Shown piece after piece: positions 12,150 through 24,464 of a stretch of 64,000 nucleotides of DNA. Location: positions 7,863,977 to 7,927,976 of the forward strand of contig NW_006921533.1 of the NCBI RefSeq assembly GCF_000340215.1, read 5' to 3'. A program made the position numbers and the translations under genes. Under the pieces are notes generated by a model, which ran no database searches, was not told the DNA's origin, and saw nothing but the letters and a program-made list of their open reading frames with translations. This stretch comes from Pseudocercospora fijiensis CIRAD86. Lineage: Eukaryota > Ascomycota > Dothideomycetes > Mycosphaerellales > Mycosphaerellaceae. Each line of letters starts with the position of its first letter. Position 1 is the first letter of the stretch.

Positions 12150-15100
12150 TATACGGCGTAAGACTATCGACATTGTGCTAGCTATAACACGCTCCTACCT
12201 TGTATAGGATACGAAGGGCACTAACTATTAAACTAAGGTTATACTAGATCTAGGAAATTCAGTTAGTGCCCTTATTAGCTATCGCCTAGCTAAACAATTA
12301 GACCTTCGATAACTGCCTAGGACTAACCTGCTAACCCTTGCTTAGTTTAATAACGCTCGGCACTTAACCTATAGAGCCTACTATATTTATATAGTTCTAA
12401 GAGACGACCTCGGCAACGAGCGCCTACTAGACTTTACTACCTACGCAGTAGATATAGACAACCTATATAGGGGAGCTACTATTGTTATTAGCAACCCTGT
12501 CCTTAAGCACTATGCTATAGTTATAGACTTAGGCAGTTAATAGTAGCGATTTAGAATCGCTAGGAGAGAGGACATTAAACACATTAACATTAGCGAGTGT
12601 TCTAACGATATTAGGGTCCTATTTATTAGCAACCTAACACTAGCCTCCGCCTTAGCTAATCCTACTGCCGATCTGCTCGGTAGTAATAACGATAAACCTA
12701 TGCCCCCTAATAATCCTAATTAGCTTGCTCGTATACTAGAGCCTATCCGAGAGACCTATATTAATGTGTTTAAACACTACCTAGCATCGACATTGCCTAT
12801 ATTTAAAGAGACGGATTATAAGATTAACATTATAGAGGGCAAGGAGGTTCCTTTTAGCCCCCTCTACAACCTTAGTAAACGAGAGCTTGCTATATTGCGT
12901 AAGTATCTAGAGGAAAACCTAGCTAATAGCCGGATACGGTATAGTAATAGCCCTACTAGTATACCTATCCTATTCGTACTAAAGAAGGATAGTAGCCTAC
13001 GTCTATATATTAATTACCGTAGGCTTAATGCTATTACTATTAAAGACCGCTATCTACTTCCGCTTATTAATAAGACCCTCGATCGCCTTTCTAGTACCTA
13101 CTACTATACTATATTAGACATTAAAGACGCCTATTACCGCATCTGTATTCGCAAGGGCGATGAATAGAAGATAGCCTTTCGTACTCGTTATAGCTATTTC
13201 GAGTATTTAGTTATACTATTTAGGCTAGCTAATGCCCCTATAACATTCTAGTCCTATATTAATCGGGCCCTATTAGGCCTATTAGATTACCTCTATATAG
13301 TTTACCTAGACGATATCCTAGTTTATACCTATTCGCCTAACATCGTAGAGCACTAGGCCGTAGTACGTAAGGTGCTCGACCGCCTATAGGCCTATAGCCT
13401 ATATTGCAAGCCTTCTAAATACACCTTTACTGCTAAAGAGGTGTCCTTCCTTAGCTTCCTCGTATTAACCGAGGGTATTAAAGCCGATCCTAATCGGATT
13501 AAAACTATTACTAAGTAGCTAACGCCTACTAGTATTAAGGAGCTTCAATTATTCCTAGGTTTTGCTAACTTCTACCGCCGCTTTATTAAGGGCTATTTAC
13601 GGCATATAATGCCCCTAACTAAGCTTACTAAAACCAAGGCCAACCCTACTAGAGAATTCAAATAGACTAATAGAGTATAAGCCGCTTTTAACGGTCTAAA
13701 GTAACGCTTTACTAAAGTCCCCTTATTATACCACTTCGTACTAAGTAAACTAATCCGCATTAAGACTAACGCTTTACAGTTCGCTATATCGGCTATTATA
13801 TTACAGCAATTAGATAATAACTATTACTAGCATCCGATTACCTTCTTCTCGAGAAAGATAATCGATGCTAAGCGTCGCTACGAGACCTACGAATAAGAGC
13901 TCTTAGCAATCGTAGAAGCCTTTAAGCACTAGCGCTACTATCTCGATAGTATATAGCATACTATTTAGGTCTATACGGACTATAACAACCTCCGTAGAAT
14001 TACGAAGGTTACTAGGGTTATAGGTCGATAGGCTAGATAGGCCGTCTACCTCGCTAGGTTTGATTTTAATATATTATATCGGCTAGGCGTAAGCAACCCT
14101 ACTAATAGCCTATCGAGGCGACCTAATTACGATAGCGGGACTTAGCAATCTATTAATTTATTGTTTCTAACCCTATCGTATAAGATTGCTATAGCCCGTA
14201 TTATTAATAAGCAAGCGTAGGATAAGCGGCTTACCGGACTCCGCGACGGCTTAAAGCATGTTAATGCTCTTACTATATTAATAGTGCGTATTAAGGTAAG
14301 GGCTAAGGATATAGATAGGAGAAGTTATAATAACTCCCTAGTCGATATCGCTATATATAGTAACAGCGATTAAAGCACTAATATAGTTAATCCGGCTACT
14401 AGTACTATTAGATATATACAATACGTACCTCGTTTAATAGCGAGGGTGCTATTAAATAACCTTACAAATAGGGATAGTTAATCGTTTATAGATAAGCTGT
14501 TACGTACTTAGTAGAGGGACGCCTTTGCTACTAAACGTATCGATAGGCTTATAAGTAGGCGAAAGACTCGATCTAGTAAGAGTAATAATTAGTCGATCGA
14601 TAACAAAGGTTATTTGAAGTTTAAGGGCAGATACTATATCCCCGCTAAACATTCGATCCGATAAGAACTTCTTAAGCGATACTATAATAGTAAGCTTGCC
14701 GGTTACTATAGCACGGAGAGGTCGTACGAGCTACTATTACGTATATACTACTAGCTAAATAGTAAGCGGGATATAAAGGAATACGTTAATACATATGCTA
14801 TATACTAACGTATTAAGGCACTAAAGCATTAGCCTTTTAGCGAGTTGTCCTCTTTACTAATCCCTTATAAGCCGTTTGTAGAGCTTATAATAGACTTTAT
14901 TATAGGCCTTCCGCCTACTAAGCGTAGGGGCAGTAAGGACGTATATAATGCTATCCTTATTATAGTAGATCGATTTACTAAAGGCGCTCGGTATATCCCG
15001 GCGCGCAAGGATTAGACTACTATTAATATAGTAGAGGCGCTATAGACTAACATCTTCTATACCTATTAGGGAACCCCTAAGGGGATAGTCTCCGATAGGG

Positions 15101-16029
15101 GCTCGACATTTATATCGTACTATTAGAGCGAATTATACCTATAGCTAAGACTGAAGCATCGGCTATTAATAGCCTTCTATCTATAGACTAACGGTTAAAC
15201 AGAGAGGCAGAATGCTACCCTATAGCAGTACCTGCGTAGTTATATTAATAAGAACCCCGAGGACTAGGTTAACCTCCTATAACTAGCTAAATTCGTATAC
15301 AATAACAGTGTCTACTTATCTACTAAGGTCTCCCCTTATTTCGCTATAATAGGCTAGAACGCTGCCTTACTATAAGATCTATTTACCTCGCTCGAGGCCG
15401 AGCGCAAGGAAAGGGAAGCGTATTAAGTACTAACCCCTAAAACACTAGCGGCTATTAAGAGGGTTCAAAAGATGCGAGAAATTTACGCTAAGATAGCTAA
15501 TAAACTAGCGAAGGCCTAGGCCTATTAGAAGGCCTATTATAACAAATACTATACGCTAATAACCTTTAAGCAAGGCGACCTAGTTATACTAAGCACTAAG
15601 AACCTCCGTATCCGCAAATACCTATTACCTAATAGCAAAACAAGGCCTAAGCTCGCACTAAGATACATTAGCCTATTCCGCATTCGAGAAGCTAAGGGTA
15701 TATAGGCTTACTAGTTGTAGCTTCTACCTTATTATACTATCTATAACACCTTCTATATATCCCTCCTTAAGCCGTACTACCTACGCGAAGGGGATAAAGC
15801 ACCTACTAAATCCGAGGATATACTAGCTAATAGCGAAGAGCTATAGTCTATAGAACGTATCCTAAAGCATCGGACTAGATAAGGCAAGAAGGAGTACCTC
15901 CTAAGATAGCAAGGCTATCTACCTAAATAGGACTCGTAGGAAGCTAAAGGTTCCTTTAAGGACATAACCGAGTTATTAGATAAGTATTAGACTAGCGTAA
16001 AGAACAAGAAGAAGGCTAAAAGCTTATAA
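12150..16029 (+). pseudogene. Gypsy Pol, copy C
   Basis: The decayed frame carries the protease region (around 12240-12340), RT (12820-13360, YLDD intact near 13300; open piece 12766-13167), RNase H (around 13780-13980), integrase (around 14650-15260) and a chromodomain (around 15850-15990). It stops at TAA 16027-16029. Stops are almost all TAG at expected Gln or Trp positions, as in the other copies. Confidence 0.85.
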
Positions 16030-17245
16030 TGTTACTATTAAGGCCTAGGACAATGCTACCCCTAGGGTGCTATTAGCTAACTAATTAGAGGCCGGCAAAC
16101 TAGGACAATAAGACTATACTAGGCGCGCTACAACGGGTTAACTATTCGCTACTCTTTTAGGGAACTACCTCTTTATTAGCGCACCCTATAAGACCCTTCT
16201 CTTAGCGCCCCTTGTTCTATCGAGACCTCGAGGCCTAGGCGGTAGGTAGGGATAGCGCGCGCGGATAGTAATAATAATAATAACGACAGCGCGGCCGGCG
16301 CGGCTATATTAGTAATAGTGTTGCGGAGTATATCGCTAGTTAAAGCGTCGCTAGTCGAAGAAGGAAATTAGAAGCAAGGTAAAGTTAGCGCTAAGACGGC
16401 TAGCGCCGCCGTTGTTAATATTACTTACTATTATTACTACGCCTACAGACATAACCTTACCGCACTGCGAGCCTAAGGCACTATACTAACTAAGTTAAAA
16501 GATTAAGCCTATTAAGGGTTTAATTAAAACTTTAAGGCTAAGTTAAAATATTAAGGCTTAAAAGGATTAAGTAGCTTAATAGACTAACTAACTAAAGGCA
16601 AAACTATAGAGCTAAGCTAGCCGGGGTCGATCTTGCGGACAATAGGTTACTCCTCGATCTTTCCGACCCTTTAAGCGAAATAAACCTCTACTACTATACT
16701 TACAATAGCCTTTACCTATAGAAACTAGACGAGCTGTGTTTTTGAAAAGATAAGATAAGATTAACACTTAAAGGCTGCTAAACCTAACTAATTAGGGCTA
16801 GTAAAACCACGATAGTAAATAATAGCCCTCGTAATAATAAGAGCAACCCTCGGAACGGACAAACCCTCGGAAGCGGACATTGCTAGGTCTTTTAAGAGTA
16901 GACGTAAAGAACTCGATACGATATTACTTAGAACGGAGGCAGTGCTACAATACCTCGTACGTCTACCTATTATAGTAGGGAAGACGCGCTCGTATTATAA
17001 TTAGTCGAAGGCCCTTAATTCTTATAGATATATATTACTTTATAATTCATTGTATATAGAGATAGCGCAGTTAGAAGTAAGACATTGTGCTAGAAGGTAA
17101 GGTTTGACACGGTTACATAATTAGGTAGTTAAGTGTTTAATTTAGCGTAGGCTAAGTAGCTTATTAGATTCGCTAGGTTAGTAGCGGAGGTCGAGATTAG
17201 AATATAGAAAGGCTACGAGGGCGCGGCCTTTAGAAGGGAAGCGTA
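16030..17245 (+). repeat. Segment S after Gypsy copy C
   Basis: This noncoding segment matches 3361-4505. It starts after CTAACTAATTAGAGG, includes GCTAGCCGGGGTCGATC near 16616 and a direct repeat of CCCTCGGAA near 16850-16875, and ends AGAAGGGAAGCGTA at the LTR. Compared with copy A it has about 140 extra bases at the 3' end (from ATTAGGTAGTTAAG). Confidence 0.7.
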
Positions 17246-17442
17246 TATTAGGGCTAAAGAGGCTACACGTAATTAGTATATAATTAGGCCGAGTAAAGCT
17301 AGGGTCTTAGTGCCTTAGGTAGGGCTTAGCGCTTAGCAATAGGCTAACTTGCCCGCCTTCCTCCCTCTCCTCCTAGCTCCTTATCGAATACTACTCGTAC
17401 CTACTACTACCCTATCTACCTACTAATATAACCCTTCTTATA
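17246..17442 (+). repeat. 3' LTR of Gypsy copy C
   Basis: This 197 bp LTR starts TATTAGGGC and ends CCCTTCTTATA. It is followed at once by TTAGAGGCCGGC, the start of another S segment, so no primer-binding site follows. Confidence 0.8.
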
Positions 17443-17960
17443 TTAGAGGCCGGCAAACTAGGACAATAAGACTATACTAGGCGTGCTACGACGCGTTAAT
17501 TAATTAGTTACTACTCTTTTAAAGACTCTACCTCTTATTCCTTTATTCTATCGAGGCCTCGAGGCCTAGGCAATCGACGAGGATACGCGCGCGCGCGTAC
17601 GAATAACGGTATATTAGAAGATAGCGCGCGCGCCTATATTAGTAACGGTATTATAGAGTGTATTGCTATTCGAAGAAGGAAATACGCGACTATATTAGTA
17701 ACGGTATTGCTAGTTTGTTATTAGTTAAAGAAGAAGATTAGAAGTAAGGTAAAGTTAGCGCTAAGACGGCTAGTACCGCTATTATTAACGTTACCTGCTA
17801 TTATTACTATATCTACGAAGACAACCTTACCTATACTACGAGCCTAAGGTACTAAGGGGTTAATTAAAACTTTAAGGCTAAGTTAAAATATTAAGGCTTA
17901 AAAGGATTAAGTAGCTTAATAGACTAACTAACTAAGGGCAAAACTATAGAGCTAAGCTAG
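17443..17960 (+). repeat. Second S segment, left part, interrupted by element E
   Basis: It begins with the same TTAGAGGCCGGCAAACTAGG as the S segment near 16083, and runs to GAGCTAAGCTAG, where element E is inserted. The remainder resumes at 24811 with GCTAGCCGGGGTCG. GCTAG is therefore the five-base duplicated target of E (17956-17960 and 24811-24815). Confidence 0.85.
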
Positions 17961-18306
17961 TGTTACGGTTACTCGCGACAGATCGTTAGGTGACTTCTTA
18001 TTACGTGCAAGCCGAGGCTTCTTTGGAGAGGCTAATACAAGCGGGAGGCAGAGACAGAATAATTGGTACAAAGGTAATTCCAATTAGTAAGTAGGTAATA
18101 TAAGTTGAACGCCTCGAGCTATAAGGGCATTCCGGCGTTCCTAAATACAAAGGAGACATCTTGTCTATAGTCGTAAGCGACGTAAGCGACGCTATCGCTC
18201 TCGACCGCTCCTGTCGCTCCTAGTAAGATAGAGCGACAGCTCAGCCTACTAGTCTTAGCGTCGCTCTAAGATTATATAAGGACTCTGACCAATTAGATCC
18301 GTAACA
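17961..18306 (-). repeat. 3' LTR of element E
   Basis: 346 bp, TGTTACGG...CCGTAACA on the plus strand. It contains short repeats of GTCGTAAGCGAC near 18170. It keeps TTGAACGCC at 18105-18113, the strand partner of the primer-binding sequence next to the other LTR. Confidence 0.92.
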
Positions 18307-18320
18307 CCATCCCCCTCCTT
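18307..18320 (-). other. Polypurine tract of element E
   Basis: On the minus strand this reads AAGGAGGGGGATGG and ends exactly at the 3' LTR. It is the position and composition expected for the primer of plus-strand DNA synthesis. Confidence 0.85.
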
Positions 18321-18370
18321 AAGCGGGATAGTCCCTTATTCCGGAACTTTCTAATTCCAACTTCTTTGCT

Positions 18371-18907
18371 ATGCCAAAGTTATTAAAGGACGACTGCCTC
18401 GAAATGCCGATCCGCTGCTTTTATTGCGAATAGGCCGATAAATCCTACAAAGTCGATCTCCGTTCCGGCCGCTGCTCCGAGTACGCCCTATACGGCCAGT
18501 CCTGTAATATACAAGTTACTTATATAGAGTATAAAAAAATCCGGAAGGCGCGCCTAAAGATAGCTAAAGATCTCGAAGCGGCCGAAGAGGAGGAAGACCT
18601 CCTTACGCGGAAGCTTTTCGAGCATCGCGCAAAGGTCCGTCGCTTACGTAAGTCGCTGCGTATAAAGGAAGATCGGGAGGTACAAGCTCTTAAGGTAGAG
18701 GAAGCCTCTATTCAATAGGCGGAGGAGCTCGAAAGAGAGCTAGGCTCTTCGCCTATAGAGCCGATAATATTCTCGTTACCTACTAACGAGCCGTTTCCCC
18801 TAGATAGCCGATTATAGATGTCGCCTTATAACTAGAGTCGTCTAGATAGGACGTCCTAGCCTACCTCTGAAATTCTTAGTAGGAGTGCCGAGAGTCTAGT
18901 GTCTTGA
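18371..18907 (+). pseudogene. Accessory antisense reading frame in element E, Cys motif plus coiled coil
   Basis: A 179-codon frame opposite in direction to Gag-Pol lies between the end of pol and the 3' LTR. It starts at ATG 18371, ends at TGA 18905-18907 and has five in-frame TAG codons, all explicable as CAG or TGG hit by RIP. The N-terminal part has C16-x2-C19-x15-C35-x9-C45; Tyr38 sits where a further Cys (RCSEC) might be expected. A charged, Glu/Lys/Arg-rich stretch at about residues 50-125 looks like a coiled coil, followed by a Ser/Pro-rich tail. I do not recognise a named family; similar short Cys-x2-Cys, RCSxC proteins are, to my recollection, common hypothetical proteins in filamentous ascomycetes. 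A DNA- or RNA-binding role is only a guess. Confidence 0.6.
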
Positions 18908-19032
18908 AGGTATGTATTTTCAATGTTTCCTATCTATTTTATCTTCTAGCTAGTTAGTCTAGTAGTATAATTCTTAGCTACAAAAGACATAGTTGCTAGG
19001 TACGCTATTAGAGTCCCCGCTCCTCGAGCTAT

Positions 19033-19114
19033 ACTACCCTAGGTCGTTGAGAACTCTAAGGCGCTATAATCGATAGGGTCTAAGAGGTCGTAGGTTCAAT
19101 TCCTATACTAGTCA
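19033..19114 (+). pseudogene. Degenerate tRNA-like sequence (Leu/Ser-type) with Pol III-type terminator
   Basis: A canonical T-arm is present: stem GTAGG/CCTAT around loop TTCAATT at 19090-19106. It is followed by a seven-base acceptor strand, a discriminator A and a run of six T at 19119-19124. The D-arm region GGTCGTTGAGAACTCTAAGGC resembles the D-arm of Leu/Ser tRNAs, and a variable-arm-like segment precedes the T-arm. The anticodon arm is too short and only about four of seven acceptor pairs remain. It is therefore a remnant or tRNA-derived piece, not a working tRNA. Its last bases overlap the pol stop codon on the other strand. Confidence 0.45.
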
Positions 19115-22100
19115 TTTCTTTTTTGTTCGGTTTTGAAATTTTTTAATTATCTGCTAATAGTTCTGCAGGTTTTCTTTTAGTTCCTAGGTGTTTTCTAAAT
19201 GTAGGTATCCTTTCCATTTGATAAGGTATTTCTAACCTTGCTGATCTAGGATTTCCTCGACTTTAAACTCGTTTTCCTCCTTAGGTTAGAAGTGAAATGT
19301 TTCTTAATACGGTGTTTCGGCGTCTGCAGGTTCTAGCATAGAGATATGGAATACTAGGTAGATTTTCGCGTCGTCCGGTAGTTTGAGTCGGTAATTAACT
19401 AGTCCTTTAGGCTCATCAATTAGAAATAGCCCGACTTTAACGTAGTCTAGTTTCTTAGTCGATCTCCGGGTTTTTAGATTCTTTGTTAGGAGGTAGACCT
19501 TATCCCCCTTCTTTAGCTAAGGTGCCATTTTTCGTTTAGCATTATATAGTCCCGTAATCTTTTCTTAAGACTCGGCAATTGCCCTTTGCAATTCCTTATA
19601 TACCTGCTTTAAGTCTTCTAAAGCGACTATCGCTTTATCCGCGTATAGATGCTATAAATACTATTCCCCGAACAGCTACGGATATTTCCTAAAATTAGCG
19701 AAGAATAGTGTCTCTTTCGTAGTCTTAGATTGTTGGTTGTTTAGTGCAAGTTGTGCTATAGGCAATAGCGATGCCTAATTGTTTTGTGCGTAATTGACGT
19801 AGTACCGTAAGTATACCTCTAAGGCCTGATTCTTAACTTCCGTTTAGCCGTCTGTCTATAGATAGTATGCCGTTGATAGCTTGTGCTTAATTCCAAGTAT
19901 CGCTATAAGCGTCTTCTAGTAGTTTGACGTAAAGAGCTTATCTCTATCCGTAATATAGGTCTTTAGAAATCCGTAGTATCGTATAAGTCTATCTAGTACG
20001 AGGTATCCGAGTTGCTCTGCCGTACTTGCTTCGTTAGCAGGAATGAAGTGTATATATTTCGTAAGCCTATCGACTATAACAAGTATTATGTCGTAGCTAT
20101 GTCCTGTAACCGGATCCTTAGACTTCGGTAGCTTCGTAATAAAGTCTATTGTAACTTCGTCCTATAGCTTATCTAGTAGCGTCCTAAATTGGATATGTCT
20201 ATATCTAGCGTGTCTATTAGCCTTATTACGCTAGCATTGTGGACATTTCTTAATATATTCTAGGACTCGTTATCGTATATATAGGAATCCGAAGCTTCGC
20301 TTGACTAGTTCTATTGTTTTTGAAACTCTAGGGTGTCTATTTTCTAGTCCGTCGTAGTGTTGTCGTATACACTCCGTAACTCGTTCCTTAGGTACTTAGT
20401 ATTTCCTATATTCGATTGGGAACTGTTCTTCTATATCCTAAAGAACTCGTATAATGTAGTTGAATTCTTTTATGTTAGTACTAAGGCTTCCGTCTTGGTT
20501 TGCTTTTAATATCTGCTGCTATACTGGTTCGTAACCTTCTATATAGTCGCTACGGCGGCTTAGTGCGTCGGCTCGTCCGTTCTCGCGTCCTAGGGTATAG
20601 CGGATTTCGAACTTATACTGCCCTAGTAGCTCCGACTAGCGGGCCTGTCTTCGGGTTAGTACTTTAGTCGTAGTAAAGTAAGTCAGATTCTTATAATTAG
20701 AAAGAATCGTAAGACTTAGTACTCCTTCCGCGTATACTCGCTAGTATTGCAGTAATGCAACTATTATAAGTAGCTCCTTATTATGGATATCGTAGTTCTG
20801 TTCCGCGGGTAACATCTTTCTCGAGTAATAGGCTACCGGGTGTCGTTTCCCGTTATGTTCCTATATAAGGCATACTCCTATAGCCCTATCCGACGCGTCT
20901 GTTTCTATCTAGACCGCCTTACTCCTATCGAATAATCGTAGCGTTAGCGCAGAAACGCATTGCTTCTTTAGCTACCTAAACGCTTCGTCTTCCTTCGTGC
21001 TCTAGTTCTATTGCTTATCTTTCTTTGTAAGCTCCGTAAGGGGTGCCGCTGTCTTAGAGTAGCCCTCGATGAATTTCCTGTTATAGTTAGCTAATCCTAG
21101 GAATGATTGTACGTCTTTAACGCATATAGGCGTTAGCTATTCCTGTATTGACTTGGTTTTTTCTAGATCGATCCTGATTCCTATAGTGCTAATAATAAAT
21201 CCTAGGAATTTGACTTCCTTCTTATAGAATTCGCATTTCTTAGGTACAGTCTTAAATCCTACTTAAGTAAATCGTTTAAAGACGTCCTACACTATTCGTA
21301 TATAGTCCGCGAGAGCTCCTTTAGTATAGACCAAGATATCGTCTATATATGCGATAACGCATACATCTAGAAGGTCTCGGAGGACTTCGTTTATAAGGTC
21401 TTAATATAACGCTAGGGCATTTGTAAGTCCTATAGGCATAACTAAGAATTCGTAAAGCCTATATCTTGTTCGGAATGCTGTTATCCACTCGTATCTAGCT
21501 GCTATACGTATTGCGTAAAACGCATCGCGTAGGTTAATCTTCGTATACTAGTCTAATCTAGTTAATCGGTCTTACATTTCTTCGATGTTCGGTAGTAGGT
21601 ACCGATTCTTAATTGTGATGTCGTTAAGTCGTCTAAAATCGACTACTAGCCGTCCTTCGTCTAATCCGGCTTTCGGAACGAACATTACTAGTAAAGCTGC
21701 CGAGGATGTCGACTTCCGTATCTAGCCTTTTTCTAATTTCTCTTTTAGCTACTTGTCTAGGGTTTTAAGCTCTTTCTTAGACATTGCGTATAAGGGTCCC
21801 TATAGAGGCTCTTTCCTAGGCTGTAAGTATATTTTATAATCCTATAGTTAGTGTTTAGGTAAGGCTGCCTTGCCTCTCTCCTCTTTAAAGAGTCGCTTCT
21901 ACTTAGTATACTCTTTAGGAATGTCTAGGTCCGAGATTCTAGCTTCATTCTTCGATAGCGTATAACTTCTATCCTTCCCGTAATCATTATTGTAACCCTC
22001 CTAACCTAACGGTAGTGTCGATCCGGGTTGAATACGGTTCTCCGTAATTCCTATCGACGCAAACGTCTTACGAATCGCCCTACGTTTGTTAATCTCATCT

Positions 22101-24447
22101 GCCTGCGAACGCTGCCGCTATATAGGTTAAATGCCGATTATATAGTCGCATTCCTTAAATATAAGTACTCCTTTTCTCCAGTCTACGACTAGGTTATGCT
22201 TTCTTAACTAAGGTATGCCTAATATAATGTTATAACTGGCTATGTTAGTAATATCTAAGACAATCTCCTCGTAGTGCTATTAGATAGCTAGTAGTAACGG
22301 TATCGTTTCTCGTTCTATACTAGGTAGCGGTAACCTATCTACTGCTATAAGTTTATACGCTCCTTCTCTTCTACTTCGGGTTACGATCCCTCGGCTTTTA
22401 ACGAATAATTCGGAGGCAAAGTTCCCGCTCGCTCCGGAATCTATTAATATACTCGTCGGGTGCCCGTTAACGATAACTTTTATACGGAAGACTGCTGTTA
22501 ATGCTTAAGCGCTTTCGGTATTAAGGAACTCTCTTAGAACGCTCTAATCTAGAGAGTTGGTCCGTTTCCCGACTAATTAGTAGCCTAACGTTGTTCTAAC
22601 TAGTTACGGATCCGTAGTCCTGCCGTTCGTGCTTCTTCGGCATATAATTTTTCCTCGAGGGTATCGTTGCATATATCTTGTCCCTACGCTGCTATAGCCT
22701 TTCGGTATTACTGATTTAATCGCTAGACCGTCTAACGTATATCTTAAGTAATAATCGTCCTTTCGTCGGGTAGGACGTATCCGTAAGGCGTAATTGTGCT
22801 TCCTATCGGTACTCGCTCCGTAATGAAGTTATAGTACGTATAGTCTATAGGTATCCGGGGGTGATTCTAGAATTTTGCCCGTAAGCTTATCTAGAAATAA
22901 TCAAATTAGATAGGATCGACCTTCCGTTGTCCGTTAACCTTTAGAAACATTTCCTCGTATTTGCGTACTAGATACAAGGCGATTGTTCGCGCTACTATAG
23001 GTATATCTATTGTAAACGTAAGGATCGTATCGTCGTTAATCCCGAATTCGTCTTCACTTTCTTTATTCGTAGTTTCTTCCTCGGTATCTAGACTTCCTTC
23101 TGAATCTTCTTGCTGTTCCTCCTCTTGCTAAGGGGACTCCGGTACTTCTAGGATAGCTCCTAACTCCTCCCCGGGAGGGAATGAAGCTTCCGGATCTCGG
23201 TTTTCTTTATCGTCGGTATCTAAGCAAGATTTATCAATCGTTTCTTCTTCTAACTAGGATTTCGCATCTTCTCGTACGAGTCGCCTAATCTAAGGGAAAA
23301 ATCTTGCTTCTACTTTAGTAGAATAATGAATTTGGCATTAGTCGTCGTAATAGAATCTCTAGTAAAGGGCTCTATATACGGGTTCTTGTCGTCGTGCTAT
23401 TATATAGATTTGTCGTAGCTCTTCCTTTACGACCTCTACGTAGGTCCTCGGCGCGTTATTAATAGAGTATAGCTCTACTACTATTCGGTAGCCTTCTCTG
23501 CCCGAGTCCTTTCGTTGTATTATATTAAACTGTTCGCGTCGTACTATATTCTTACCGCGGCAGTTCCGTGCTATATAGCCTTCCTTGCTATACGTATAGT
23601 AAGTCAATCTTCCTACTTTCTTAGGCGAACTCTTGCCTTTTCTTCCTTTAATTGCTCGACCCTTCTAGGTAGCGTCTAGCTCTATTAGTTGCGTACCGTA
23701 GTAGTTGTTCCCTTTTGGTTTATCGTAGGTACTATAGTTTCGTCTATTATCGTATCTAGGAGTATAACTAGCTTTTCTAGAAGTCTTAGAATCGTAACGT
23801 CGTTCTAAAGCTCGTTCGTAGAGCCTATCGTCGAGATCGATCGTAACCTTAACTAATATTCCTATATCATCTATTTTTCTACCGTCGCGTATAAGCTCGT
23901 CTTTAACGTTATCCTTAAGACCTCGCCGATACATTGTTATAAGAGCTTCGTCGTCTCAATCCGTAAGTTAGGCGTATTCCTAAAATTTAGCGGCGTAATC
24001 GGTATATAACCCCTTCTAAGTTAAATGTTAGATAACCCTAACTGCGGTAGCAACTTCGTTAGAAGATCTAAAGACCTTCTTTATCGTACGCTTAAGATTT
24101 TCATAGCTTACGAAGATTCTATCCGAATTGTCGGTCCCGTTGCTATCTAGATAGGTCCTAAGAAATGGTTTAACCTAATGCTAAGCCCTACCTCGTATAA
24201 ACGTCGTTACGAAGACTAGCTTTAAGTTATCTTAAACCTGGTTGAATATAAAATATATATCTATCTAGCTAACCTAGGTATCGAATTTGTCTCGGTCGCC
24301 GTAATAAAAGTCTAGCTTTCCGATCTTAAGAGAATCGTTTCCGGTATAGGTTCCGAGTATATTGCTAGCACTAGAGGTAGTACGTCGAGTACTGCCTGTC
24401 TCGCTAGGGGCGGGAGTTCCCCTTCCGACTTATAATAAGGCACTCAT
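19112..24447 (-). pseudogene. Gag-Pol polyprotein of element E
   Basis: One minus-strand frame begins at ATG 24445-24447 (MSALL). It has a Gag capsid part, a zinc knuckle near 23565-23607 (first Cys and His replaced by Tyr), an acidic linker and an aspartic protease with DSGASGNF at about 22420-22445. Reverse transcriptase follows, with YIDDILVYTKGA near 21310-21345, then RNase H (around 20600-20950) and integrase (around 19700-20350). A C-terminal chromodomain (VEEILDQQG, YLIKWKGY) lies near 19130-19300, and the stop is TGA at 19112-19114. Gag and protease appear to share one frame, as in single-ORF chromoviruses. TAG codons at Gln/Trp positions inactivate it, but more sparsely than in the A-D family. 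The antisense frame at 18371-18907 lies beyond its stop. Confidence 0.88.
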
Positions 24448-24453
24448 CCTAAG

Positions 24454-24462
24454 GGCGTTCAA
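24454..24462 (-). other. Candidate self-primed primer-binding site of element E
   Basis: Two bases inside the 5' LTR, the minus strand reads TTGAACGCC. The LTR itself contains the complementary GGCGTTCAA on the minus strand (18105-18113 in the 3' LTR; one RIP-type change in the 5' LTR). No TGG-initial tRNA-type site is seen. In Tf1-like chromoviruses the first bases of the RNA prime synthesis in this way; applying that here is an inference. Confidence 0.45.
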
Positions 24463-24464
24463 AG

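Larger units (their letters stand above)
10291..17442 (+). mobile_element. Ty3/Gypsy chromovirus copy C with segment S, RIP-inactivated
   Basis: The element consists of a 5' LTR (10291-10487), gag, pol ending at 16029, the 1.2 kb segment S (16030-17245) and a 3' LTR (17246-17442). It is longer than copy B only because S is present. No target duplication can be read, since the left LTR is shared with copy B and the right LTR runs straight into another S segment at 17443. Confidence 0.8.

Noticed and set aside
19033..19114. A functional tRNA gene
   Set aside because: The anticodon arm is too short and the acceptor stem is largely unpaired; only a tRNA-like remnant can be supported.
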